Below are positions 23,426 through 31,574 of a stretch of 64,000 bases of DNA, one piece after another (position 1 is the first letter of the stretch; each line of letters starts with the position of its first letter). The position numbers and the translations under genes were made by a program. The notes under the pieces were generated by a model. It was not told where the DNA came from, searched no databases, and worked only from the letters and a program-made list of their open reading frames with translations. The stretch is taken from contig WBUN01000010.1 in the NCBI GenBank assembly GCA_008933705.1, positions 1 to 64,000 of the forward strand, given 5' to 3'. This DNA comes from Hyphomicrobiaceae bacterium (GTDB lineage Bacteria; Pseudomonadota; Alphaproteobacteria; Rhizobiales; Hyphomicrobiaceae).

Positions 23426-23635
23426 ATGAATCGCCAAGACAGCCAGAAGATCGACATCCACACCACCGAGACAGGGTTCCAGTATCATCGGGGGTCGGCG
23501 CTCTCCATCTTCAAGAGCGACCGGCGCGAGGATGTTGCGGCGCTCGTGTGCGCCTGCCTGATTGCGCTCGGAGCCTACGCGCACGTCAACTACGGGTGGG
23601 GCTTTGCACACTTGCGGACCCTTGTAGGGCTATGA
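23426..23635 (+). CDS. Small membrane protein of the YeiH operon
   Basis: A 69-residue protein: a soluble N-terminal half (NRQDSQKIDIHTTETGFQYHRGSALSIFKSDRREDV) and one membrane helix (AALVCACLIALGAYAHVNYGW). It starts 11 bp after the transporter gene behind GGGAGG, and its stop overlaps the next start (ATGA). Its position and topology suggest an accessory subunit of the transporter. No family was recognised. Confidence 0.72.
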   Translation: MNRQDSQKIDIHTTETGFQYHRGSALSIFKSDRREDVAALVCACLIALGAYAHVNYGWGFAHLRTLVGL

Positions 23636-24183
23636 GCGTGAAGGCTGAGCGGCGGGCTGCGGACATGGCGCCGCAGCCCGGGCGTGACCGGCCGTCTGCG
23701 CTGCGCGCCAGCAGCGTGCTGCTTGCGAGCCACGATACGGAGGGCAGCCGGGCAGCGGAGCGCGCCGCCCTCGATGCGGTCGTGCCTGGCGGGCGGCTGC
23801 ATCACCTTGTGATCGTCCCGGAATTCTGGAGGAGCATCACCGGGGACGGTTGGCGCATCAATGCCAGCACCGAGCACGCGTTCTGCGACTATCTTGAAGC
23901 GCAGATCGAGCGCGAGATCCTGGAGCATCTCAATCGCGTCAACGCCCAGGCACGGGCACGGGGCATCCACTACAGCGCAAGCTCGGAGCACGGCCGGCTC
24001 GCGGATTGCGTTGTCGCGGCAAGCGAGAAGGCAGACTACGACCTCGTCATGATCGGGGCCCCCAGACCCAAGGGGGAGCCAGGGCTGCGGTCCCGCCTGG
24101 ATCTCGACCGGCTGACGCGGGCGCTGCGCATTCCCTTGGTCGTCGTTCCTCATCCCGGCGCATCCCGTAAACGGAGTCGATGA
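23632..24183 (+). CDS. Universal-stress/host-attachment-like soluble protein
   Basis: A 183-residue soluble protein. It has ASSVLLASHDTEGSRAAERAALDAVV near the N-terminus and ADYDLVMIGAPRPKGEPGLRSRLDLDRLTRALRIPLVVVP near the C-terminus, the pattern of universal stress proteins including a degenerate nucleotide loop (G.P......S). The start (MSVKAERR) overlaps the previous stop, and its own stop overlaps the next start, so it belongs to the YeiH operon. It may sense ATP or stress for the transporter; that is inference. Confidence 0.72.
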   Translation: MSVKAERRAADMAPQPGRDRPSALRASSVLLASHDTEGSRAAERAALDAVVPGGRLHHLVIVPEFWRSITGDGWRINASTEHAFCDYLEAQIEREILEHLNRVNAQARARGIHYSASSEHGRLADCVVAASEKADYDLVMIGAPRPKGEPGLRSRLDLDRLTRALRIPLVVVPHPGASRKRSR

Positions 24184-24809
24184 CCTCTGACGAGCCGTCC
24201 CGTGCTCCGCCCGCCGAGCCTCACGAGGACGCGGCGTGGGTGCGCATTGCCACCCCGCTGTCGCCGGAGCAGCTGCGCGCATTTCTGAGCGACGTCGAAC
24301 GGCTCTATCACATCAATCCGCTGCTGGAGATTTCAGCCTTTGAGCGCGCCGGCAGGGACCGTCACCGCCTCATCGCGCACAATCACTCGAACGGCCAGGC
24401 CATCAACGTCGTGCTGGCCGTTGCGGAGCGTGGCCCCACGCTGGAGATCGCCTACAGCCAGGGCCTGAAAGTGGCCACGCACTTCCGCGCCGAGCCCAAG
24501 CCCCACGGAGCGGACCTCGTCGTCACCGACATCTACGGGGGCGGCTCGCCGGAGGAGAGGCATGCGCGCTCGAGCGAGGTGGACTTGAGCCTCAATGCTT
24601 GGGGGCGGGCGCTGCACGACTACCTGAAGGCGTGGGCGCGATGGAGCTGGCTGCCGCCCTGGCGCTGGTACATGCAGCGTGTGTGGCAGCCCATGAAACC
24701 GTCGGCGCGTCGCATCGTGTGGATGATCTGGATCATCTCGGCGTTCGAGGTCGTTGCGCTTGCCGCGCTGCTGGCGATCTGGGCAGCGCTTCGGCAGGCC
24801 TCACCGTGA
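24180..24809 (+). CDS. Membrane-anchored protein with SRPBCC-like domain
   Basis: A 209-residue protein. The N-terminal 140 residues (VRIATPLSPEQLRAFLSDVERLYHINPLLEI...) look like a START/SRPBCC-type domain, although this is a weak resemblance. The C-terminus has a membrane helix (RRIVWMIWIISAFEVVALAALLAIWAALR) preceded by a Trp-rich segment (WARWSWLPPWRWYMQRVW). The ATG overlaps the preceding stop (ATGA). It is the last gene of the coupled YeiH operon. The function is unknown; lipid handling at the membrane is conceivable. Confidence 0.7.
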   Translation: MTSDEPSRAPPAEPHEDAAWVRIATPLSPEQLRAFLSDVERLYHINPLLEISAFERAGRDRHRLIAHNHSNGQAINVVLAVAERGPTLEIAYSQGLKVATHFRAEPKPHGADLVVTDIYGGGSPEERHARSSEVDLSLNAWGRALHDYLKAWARWSWLPPWRWYMQRVWQPMKPSARRIVWMIWIISAFEVVALAALLAIWAALRQASP

Positions 24810-25039
24810 GCGGCTTCGAACCGGCGGCGACCGCCCGCGTCGGTCAGTCGCATCCATGTCCTGCACCGTTTCCACAATAGCCGGATCCCGGCGTGCCTGG
24901 CGGACCGCGTCTGAAGCGGTGCCGGATCATTGCGTAGCTGCCTGATTTCGCGGGGATTTCACCGCGTGCGGGTTATGAGATCGCACCCTTCCTGCAGGCG
25001 GTCTCCCTTCTCTTCTATTTAGTTTTTCTGTTGATCGGC

Positions 25040-25064
25040 GAAAGATAATTCAAATTCACTGAAT
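25040..25064. promoter_or_regulatory. CbbR-type operator upstream of gap-pgk
   Basis: The 25-bp element contains the perfect inverted repeat ATTCA-N7-TGAAT (25048-25064), which includes a LysR-type T-N11-A. It matches the reverse complement of 61801-61825, between cbbR and cbbF, at 23 of 25 positions. Both lie in AT-rich patches. This points to control of gap-pgk by CbbR. Confidence 0.7.
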
Positions 25065-25170
25065 GATTGGCTCGCGGCACACTCGTTGTGCGCGAAAAAA
25101 GAACGGCCGGGTGGCCCTGGGAAACGACAACCCCAACCGGGTACGCGCCGCGTTGCAAAGGGAGGACGGC

Positions 25171-25236
25171 ATGCGCGAACAGGTCAATCCGGAGAGCTGT
25201 CCTCGGATGCCGGCGCCGAAAGCGGTGGCGCCGTGA
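25171..25236 (+). CDS. Possible 21-codon leader peptide before gap
   Basis: An ATG six bases behind GGGAGGA opens a 21-codon frame (MREQVNPESCPRMPAPK...) that stops at TGA 25234-25236. The ribosome binding site is as good as any in the window. There is no run of one codon as in classical attenuators. It may be a genuine small protein, a leader that affects gap translation, or chance. Confidence 0.3.
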   Translation: MREQVNPESCPRMPAPKAVAP

Positions 25237-25519
25237 AACCTGCGCACACCAACGTTGTCTCCGTCGGAACGGCTGGCCCGCCCGGACCCTCCCGTGCGGG
25301 CTGCAGAGCCGATCGGATGCCATGCGTGCAGACCGTCAGCGGCGCGGCCATGCACGTCGATGTCATCGGCGTTGCCCCGAACGATGTGGCAACCGGCGCG
25401 CATCGCACGACGGGCGTGGGCGCATCGCCGGAGCGTCCCGACTTGGGCAACGTGCGCGAGATGCACAAGAAGCCGGTCGGGCGCAGTGAACCCAAGCAGC
25501 CACGGGGAGACGAGAGCAG

Positions 25520-26530
25520 ATGACACTGAAGGTTGCCATCAACGGCTTCGGCCGCATCGGACGGCTGGTCATGCGGGCAGCGGTTGAAAGTCGTCGAGAG
25601 GACATCAAGTTCGTCGCCATCAACGACATGGGGCCCGCACGGATGAATGCGCACCTTCTGGAGTTCGACTCGGTGCACGGGCGGCTCAATGCAGCCATCG
25701 AGGCGGGCGACGGATGGATGCGCGTGGACGGCACAGAGATCAAGGTCACCTCCGAGCTCGTGCCGGAGAAATTGCCGTGGCGCGAGCTCGGTGTCGATGT
25801 CGTCATGGAGTGCACCGGACGCTTCACCAAGCGCGAGGACGCGGCGCGCCACCTGGCTGCCGGGGCCAAGCGCGTGCTCGTTTCTGCGCCCGCCGACAAG
25901 GCCGACTTGACGGTCGTCTACGGCGTCAACCATGACAAGCTGACCGCCGGGCATCTGGTGGTGTCCAATGCGTCCTGCACGACCAACTGCCTGGCTCCCG
26001 TGGCCAAGGTTCTGCACGAGGCGATCGGCATCGAACGCGGGTTCATGACGACAATCCATTCCTACACGGGCGACCAACGCACCGTGGATACGTTCCATAG
26101 CGACGCGTACAGAGCCCGGGCCGCCGCGGCCAACCTGATACCCACGACGACCGGAGCGGCTCGGGCCGTCGGGCTTGTGCTGCCGGAGCTGCGCGGCAAG
26201 CTCGATGGCACCGCCATTCGTGTCCCGACGCCCAACGTCAGCCTCGTCGATCTGAAGTTCGCCTCCACGCGTCCCACCAATGCCAAGGCGATAAACGAGG
26301 CGATGGCGGCCGCATCGCGAGGCGGGCCTCTCAAGGGCGTGCTGGCCGTCAACGACCGACCGCTGGTGTCCTCCGACTTCAATCACAACCCGGCGAGCAG
26401 CGTGTTCGACGTGTCGGGCACACAGGTCGTGGACGGCGTCTTTTGCCGCGTGATGTCCTGGTACGACAACGAATGGGGTTTCTCAAATCGCATGATCGAC
26501 ACGGCAGCCGCCATGGGAAGACTGTTGTGA
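25520..26530 (+). CDS. gap: Glyceraldehyde-3-phosphate dehydrogenase, type I
   Basis: A 336-residue GAPDH that interconverts 1,3-bisphosphoglycerate and glyceraldehyde-3-phosphate in the Calvin cycle and glycolysis. The NAD(P)-binding start is VAINGFGRIGRLVMRA; the catalytic Cys153 is in ASCTTNC and His180 in TTIHSYTGDQ; the end WYDNEWGFSNRM is standard. The residue after the second beta strand is Asp (FVAINDM), usual for NAD-preferring enzymes, but cofactor use is not certain. It is followed by pgk after 10 bp. The CbbR-like site 456 bp upstream links it to the cbb operon. Confidence 0.95.
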   Translation: MTLKVAINGFGRIGRLVMRAAVESRREDIKFVAINDMGPARMNAHLLEFDSVHGRLNAAIEAGDGWMRVDGTEIKVTSELVPEKLPWRELGVDVVMECTGRFTKREDAARHLAAGAKRVLVSAPADKADLTVVYGVNHDKLTAGHLVVSNASCTTNCLAPVAKVLHEAIGIERGFMTTIHSYTGDQRTVDTFHSDAYRARAAAANLIPTTTGAARAVGLVLPELRGKLDGTAIRVPTPNVSLVDLKFASTRPTNAKAINEAMAAASRGGPLKGVLAVNDRPLVSSDFNHNPASSVFDVSGTQVVDGVFCRVMSWYDNEWGFSNRMIDTAAAMGRLL

Positions 26531-26540
26531 GGACCATGCA

Positions 26541-27758
26541 ATGAGCAAGCTCAGAACGCTCGACCAAGCCGAGATCTCCGGAAAGCGCGTGCTGGTTCGC
26601 GTCGACCTCAACGTCCCGATGGAAAATGGCCGCGTCACCGATACGACGCGCATCGCCCGCGTCCTGCCCACCATTCGAGAGATCACACAACGGGGCGGAA
26701 AGGCAATTCTTCTCTCCCATTTCGGCAGGCCCAAAGGGCGGGATGAGAAGGACTCGCTCAGACCCCTCGTCAAGGAGGTCGGCGAGGGCTTGGGCCGACG
26801 CGTGCTGTTCTTCGACGACTGCATCGGCGCCGGCGCCAGGAAAGCCATTGCCGGTCTCGGCAACGGCGAGGTGCTGGTCTTGGAGAATACGCGCTTCCAT
26901 ACAGGCGAGGAGAGGAACGACGCTGCATTCGTCCACGAGCTGGCGGCCAACGGCGACATCTATGTCAACGACGCGTTCTCGGCAGCGCATCGTGCACATG
27001 CGTCGACCGAAGGACTCGCGCGCGTGATGCCGGCCTTTGCGGGACGGGCCATGCAGGCCGAGATCGAGTCGCTGCTGGCGGCACTGGAGAGCCCGCAGCG
27101 ACCGGTGACCGCCGTGGTCGGTGGCGCCAAGATTTCGACCAAGCTTCCGATCCTGAGCAACCTGATCGGCAAAGTGAACAATCTCATCGTCGGCGGCGCC
27201 ATGGCGAACACGTTCTTGCTCGCCTGGGGCATCGATGTCGGACGGTCCCTGGTGGAGCCCGATCTGGTTTGCGTGGCACGCGACATCAGCAAGGCCGCCG
27301 CTCAAAGGGGCTGCGACATCGTTCTGCCGGTCGATGTCGTTTGCGCAGCGAGGATCGAGCGCGATGTCGCAACGACGTGCTGCGAGGTCACGCGCGTTCC
27401 TCCATACCAGATGATCCTCGACATCGGCCCCAAGACGGTCGAGCTCTTTCGTGGCCTCCTTGCGGGCAGCCGTACGCTGCTGTGGAACGGTCCGCTTGGC
27501 GCGTTCGAGACACCGCCATTCGATTCCGGAACGAGCGCCGTGGCTCGCACCGCCGGTGAGCTCTGCGCCGCCCATCGGCTGACGGCCGTTGCCGGTGGCG
27601 GTGACACGGTTGCCGCGCTCAGCGTGGCAGGGGCAGCGGATCGCTTCACTTATGTATCCACCGCAGGCGGCGCGTTTCTCGAATGGCTCGAGGGCAAGAC
27701 GTTGCCGGGGGTGGCGGCGCTCATGAACCGACAGGATGCCGACGCGAGGGCACCGTGA
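26541..27758 (+). CDS. pgk: Phosphoglycerate kinase
   Basis: A 405-residue enzyme that phosphorylates 3-phosphoglycerate with ATP, the step before gap. Family motifs are GKRVLVRVDLNVPMENGRVTD at the N-terminus, ILLSHFGRPKG, LENTRFHTGEE, DIYVNDAFSAAHRAHAST and the C-terminal nucleotide site GAFETPPFDSGTSAV and AVAGGGDTVAAL. The length is normal (about 390-400). It lies 10 bp behind gap and almost certainly shares its mRNA. In the Calvin cycle both genes supply the reductive steps missing from the cbb operon at 52.9-61.7 kb. Confidence 0.95.
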   Translation: MSKLRTLDQAEISGKRVLVRVDLNVPMENGRVTDTTRIARVLPTIREITQRGGKAILLSHFGRPKGRDEKDSLRPLVKEVGEGLGRRVLFFDDCIGAGARKAIAGLGNGEVLVLENTRFHTGEERNDAAFVHELAANGDIYVNDAFSAAHRAHASTEGLARVMPAFAGRAMQAEIESLLAALESPQRPVTAVVGGAKISTKLPILSNLIGKVNNLIVGGAMANTFLLAWGIDVGRSLVEPDLVCVARDISKAAAQRGCDIVLPVDVVCAARIERDVATTCCEVTRVPPYQMILDIGPKTVELFRGLLAGSRTLLWNGPLGAFETPPFDSGTSAVARTAGELCAAHRLTAVAGGGDTVAALSVAGAADRFTYVSTAGGAFLEWLEGKTLPGVAALMNRQDADARAP

Positions 27759-27854
27759 TGGTGTCCTCAACTCCCAGGGGCTCCCTCGATCACGCTGTGC
27801 GATGTGGCCGCGGCCAGGCAACGGGAGCAGGAGACGGAAGATTGGGAGGTTCCC

Positions 27855-28295
27855 ATGAGAATTGGCATATACCTGACCGGCATAGGTCAGAAGCTGATCA
27901 GTTGCAGTGCTGACGACAGCATCGAGGCTGTGGCGCGCCTCCTGACAAGGCACCACATCGGCGCCATGCCGGTGCTGGAGACCGCCGGCAGAATGGCCGG
28001 CATCATCTCGGAGCGCGATCTCGTGCGTGGCTTCTCCGAGCGCGGGAAAGGCGCCTTGGAATTGCGAGCGCGCGACCTGATGACGCGCAGCGTTGTCACG
28101 TGCGGCCCCGACGAGACGTTGTCTTGCGCGCGCGACCTCATGAAGAGGCACGGCTTCCGTCACCTGCCCGTTGTGAAGGACGGGAAGGTGTGCGGCATCA
28201 TCAGCATGCGTGACCTGCTCGAAGGCCGCCTCAAGGAGCGCGAGCTTGAGATCAACGTCCTGCGCGACCAGGTGATCGCCGCCAGGAATCGCTGA
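27855..28295 (+). CDS. Tandem CBS-domain protein
   Basis: A 146-residue protein of two CBS domains: residues about 8-65 (ISCSADDSIEAVARLLTRHHIGAMPVLETAGRMAGIISERDLVRGF) and about 75-130 (VVTCGPDETLSCARDLMKRHGFRHLPVVKDGKVCGIISMRDLL). Such Bateman modules bind adenine nucleotides. The start at 27855 follows GGGAGG. It lies 96 bp behind pgk and may belong to the gap-pgk operon; a role as an energy-charge sensor for the Calvin cycle is possible but unproven. Confidence 0.85.
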   Translation: MRIGIYLTGIGQKLISCSADDSIEAVARLLTRHHIGAMPVLETAGRMAGIISERDLVRGFSERGKGALELRARDLMTRSVVTCGPDETLSCARDLMKRHGFRHLPVVKDGKVCGIISMRDLLEGRLKERELEINVLRDQVIAARNR

Positions 28296-28323
28296 GGCCG
28301 GGCATCCAGCGCCTTTGATCCGA

Positions 28324-28344
28324 CGGCTGTGCGGTGTGCAGCCG
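28324..28344. terminator. Weak hairpin between convergent CBS and RND genes
   Basis: CGGCTG..CAGCCG (6-bp stem, 9-nt loop) lies in the 76-bp gap between the two stop codons. It is the only candidate terminator here. Confidence 0.35.
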
Positions 28345-28371
28345 CTGGCGACCCGCCTCCACCGCTGCGGG

Positions 28372-31300
28372 CTACGCGGCGACCGGAAAAGCTGCCTTCG
28401 CGTGCGATTCGGACCTCGCCCCATCGGCCGGCAGCGCCTCATGGCGGCCTGGCGCCTCGATCCTGAAGGCAAGCGCATAGAGGGCCGGCAAGAACGTGAG
28501 GGTCAGGATCGTCGCCGCAATCAGCCCGCCCATCATCGCCAGCGCCATCGGCGCCCAGAACACTTCGCCGACCAGCGGAATGAGAGCCAGGACAGCGGCG
28601 GCAGCGGTAAGCGTGATGGGCCGGAAGCGGCGCACGGCCGACTCCACCACCGCCGTGAAGGCATCGTGGCCTTCGGCTATGTCCTGCTGGATCTGATCCA
28701 CCAGGATCACGCTGTTGCGCATGATGATGCCTGCGAGCGCGATGACGCCGAGAATGGCGACGAAGCCGAACGGGGCCTGAAATGCCAAGAGCGCACTGGC
28801 CGCGCCGATAAGACCGAGCGGACCAGTCACCAGCACAAGCAAGGTTTTGCCGAAGTGCTGCAGCTGCACCATCAGCAGCAGAAGAATGGCGAGAAGCATC
28901 ACGGGCATCTTCTCATTGATCGACGCTTGGCTTTTGGCCGACTCTTCGACAGCACCCTGCAGCTCGATGTGATAGCCCGCGGGCAGCCCATCACGCAGCG
29001 GCTTCAGCTTGGCAAACACCGCGTTGGCAACGTCCGGCGACTGTACGTTGTCCGGCACAACGCCGCGAACGGTGATGGACGGCAGCCGGTCTCGCCGCCA
29101 TTGGATTCCCGGTTCGTAGACGACGCTGGACTTGATGACCTGGCGCAGCGGCACAGATGCGCCGCCGGCGGTCTTCACGTAGACGTTGTCCAAAGCCGAA
29201 AGGAGGTTGCGGGTGTCGGACGGCTCGCGCAGCATCACCTTGATGGTCTCATCGCCGTCGCGGAACTCTCCGATCTGGAAGCCGGAAAGCATCGCCTGCA
29301 GCGAGCGGCGCACCGTCTGCGATGTGACCCCCAGGGCGCGGGCGCGATCCTGGTCGATGTCGAGCTTCAAGCTCGGCACCGGCTCGAGCCAGTCGTTGTG
29401 CACCATGCCGACCGCAGGTGTTGCACGCATGACGTCGCCGACCTCGGCTGCGAGCCGGCGCACCTCTTCACGATCAGGCCCTGTCACACGCACCTGCACC
29501 GCCCAGCCGACCGGTGGGCCATTGAACAGGCGATCGGCCTTGGAGCGCACACCCGGGAATTCCTCCGCCAGCAACGCGCGCACGCGGACAAGTGCCCGCT
29601 CACGCCCCTCAAGAGACTTCGACATCAGCAGCAGCTGGGCGAAGTTCTGGTTCTTGAGCTGCTGGTCGAGCGGCAGATAGAAGCGCGGCGCGCCTTCGCC
29701 GATGAAGCTCGCGACGTAGGCGAGATCCGGATCCTTCAAGAGCCGCTGCTCCAGGCGCTTCGCGTCGCGCTCGGTCTCCTCGAAGGAGGCGCCCTCGGGC
29801 AGCCAAAGATCGACCAGGATCTCGGGGCGGTTGGATGTGGGGAAGAACTGCTTTGGAATGAGCGCGAAGCTGGCGATGCTTGCGACCAAGGCGGCGAAGG
29901 TCAGGGCGACGACGGTCCAGCGGCGGCGGATACACCACGCCACAACCGAGCGGATCGCGCGATAGGGGCGGCTGTTGAACGCATCGTGATCGCCTGCCGC
30001 CGCTCGGCGAACTTTGAGCAGCCGGTAGCCCATCCACGGCGTGAAGTACACCGCGGCGAACCATGAGATCATAAGTGCGATGCCCGTCACCCAGAAAAGC
30101 GTGCTGACGTACTCGCCAGCCTGACTTTGTGCGAAGCCGACCGGAATGAAGCCGGCCACGGTGATCAAAGTGCCGGTCAGCATCGGAAAGGCGGTGGACG
30201 TGTACGCGAAGGTCGCTGCACTGAGCCGGTCATTGCCCTCCTCGAGCTTTCGATCCATCATCTCGACCGCGATCATCGCATCGTCGACCAGCAGGCCGAG
30301 CGCAATGATGAGCGCGCCGAGCGAAATGCGGTGAAGGTCGATGCCCATCAGCGACATGGCCAGGAATGTGGCGGCCAGCACCATGGGGATCGTCAGGGCG
30401 ACAACGAGACCCGCGCGCCAGCCGAGGGCCACGAGCGAGACCACCAGCACGATGCCGATCGCCTCGGCCAGCGCCTCCAGGAACTCGTGGATCGACTTGC
30501 TGACGACCTGCGCCTGATCCGAGATCTTGCCGAGCTCGATGCCGACCGGCAGGTTCCGCTCGATGCTCCTCAGCGCCCGCTCGACGGCGGCGCCGACCTC
30601 GGTGACGTTCGCGCCGGGTGCCATGGTGGTGCCGAGCAGAACCGCCTCCTTGCCCTGATAGCGGGTCGTGGCAGACGGCGGATCCTCGAGGCCCCGTCTG
30701 ACGTCAGCGATGTCGCCGAGCCGGAAGGTGCGCTGCCCGGCACGCAACCGCAGGTCGCGCACATCCTCCATCGACCTAAGCCCGCCTTGCACGTCGATTC
30801 GGACCGAGCGCTCGCTTGTCTCGATCCGCCCCGCAGGATCCATGGAATTCTGGCCGGCCAGAGCCGCCTGGATGTCGAGCGCTGAGAGGCCACGCTCGGC
30901 AAGTGCTGCTGACGACACCTCGATGAAGATGCGCTCCTCCTGGAGCCCGAGCAGGTCGACCTTGGCGACGCCGGGAATGCGCAGCAGGATGTCGCGGGCA
31001 TTCTTCGCAAAGGTCTTGAGCTCGGGGTAGCTGAACCCTTGTCCGGTCATTGCGTAAAGCGAGATGTAGGTGTCGCCGAACTCGTCGTTGAAGAACGGAC
31101 CGACAACCCCCTCGGGCAACGTCTGGCGGATATCACCGACCTTCTTGCGCGCCTGATAGAAGGCTTCCCTGACAGCCTCACCGCGCACGGCGCCTTTCAG
31201 GTTGACGAAGATGCTGGCAAGACCAGGCCGCGTGTAGGAGCGGATGAAGTCGAGACCCGGAGTTTCCTGCAACTTGCGCTCGATCTTGTCGACGACCTGG

Positions 31301-31521
31301 TCCTGCATCTCTTCAGCCGTCGCACCTGGCCACAGCACCTGCACCACCATGACGCGGAATGTGAAGTCCGGATCCTCCTTTTGCCCGATGCGCAGCAACG
31401 AGAAGGCGCCCGCGGCCAGCAACAGCACGAGCAGAAACGCTGTGAAGCTGCCATGATCAATGGCCCAGCGGGACAGGTTGAAACCTCCCGATGCCTGAGC
31501 GTGGGTCGGATCAGCGGCCAT
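28372..31521 (-). CDS. RND-family efflux transporter, inner-membrane pump
   Basis: A 1049-residue pump of the resistance-nodulation-division superfamily. It shows the duplicated plan: an N-terminal helix (SFTAFLLVLLLAAGAFSLL), porter domains, a block of six helices beginning near residue 345 (AIGIVLVVSLVALG), and a second such block near residue 880 onward. LGLLVDDAMIAVEMMDRKLEEG is the TM4 proton-relay segment with two Asp. The N-terminus lies in the multidrug/heavy-metal-related HAE group rather than CusA. The adaptor gene precedes it by 53 bp in the same direction. No outer-membrane factor is adjacent. Confidence 0.9.
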   Translation of the reverse strand: MAADPTHAQASGGFNLSRWAIDHGSFTAFLLVLLLAAGAFSLLRIGQKEDPDFTFRVMVVQVLWPGATAEEMQDQVVDKIERKLQETPGLDFIRSYTRPGLASIFVNLKGAVRGEAVREAFYQARKKVGDIRQTLPEGVVGPFFNDEFGDTYISLYAMTGQGFSYPELKTFAKNARDILLRIPGVAKVDLLGLQEERIFIEVSSAALAERGLSALDIQAALAGQNSMDPAGRIETSERSVRIDVQGGLRSMEDVRDLRLRAGQRTFRLGDIADVRRGLEDPPSATTRYQGKEAVLLGTTMAPGANVTEVGAAVERALRSIERNLPVGIELGKISDQAQVVSKSIHEFLEALAEAIGIVLVVSLVALGWRAGLVVALTIPMVLAATFLAMSLMGIDLHRISLGALIIALGLLVDDAMIAVEMMDRKLEEGNDRLSAATFAYTSTAFPMLTGTLITVAGFIPVGFAQSQAGEYVSTLFWVTGIALMISWFAAVYFTPWMGYRLLKVRRAAAGDHDAFNSRPYRAIRSVVAWCIRRRWTVVALTFAALVASIASFALIPKQFFPTSNRPEILVDLWLPEGASFEETERDAKRLEQRLLKDPDLAYVASFIGEGAPRFYLPLDQQLKNQNFAQLLLMSKSLEGRERALVRVRALLAEEFPGVRSKADRLFNGPPVGWAVQVRVTGPDREEVRRLAAEVGDVMRATPAVGMVHNDWLEPVPSLKLDIDQDRARALGVTSQTVRRSLQAMLSGFQIGEFRDGDETIKVMLREPSDTRNLLSALDNVYVKTAGGASVPLRQVIKSSVVYEPGIQWRRDRLPSITVRGVVPDNVQSPDVANAVFAKLKPLRDGLPAGYHIELQGAVEESAKSQASINEKMPVMLLAILLLLMVQLQHFGKTLLVLVTGPLGLIGAASALLAFQAPFGFVAILGVIALAGIIMRNSVILVDQIQQDIAEGHDAFTAVVESAVRRFRPITLTAAAAVLALIPLVGEVFWAPMALAMMGGLIAATILTLTFLPALYALAFRIEAPGRHEALPADGARSESHAKAAFPVAA

Positions 31522-31574
31522 GGAGCGCTCCTGGGCTGGCAGTGTCTCGCCTCGACAAGCTTCCGATGTTGCGT

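Larger units (their letters stand above)
24810..25519. other. Long leader region before gap
   Basis: A 710-bp stretch without a confident gene. It contains the AT-rich CbbR-like element (25040-25064), a 21-codon ORF with an ideal ribosome binding site (25171-25236), and a 145-residue ORF (25086-25523) that overlaps the gap start by ATGA but has low-complexity composition and no recognisable domain. Transcription from the CbbR-like site would give an mRNA leader of roughly 400 nt. Confidence 0.5.

Noticed and set aside
25086-25523. 145-residue ORF overlapping the gap start by ATGA
   Set aside because: Low-complexity, Gly/Pro/Arg-rich sequence without a recognisable domain, and a start in a poor context. 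Kept only as a note in the leader region.
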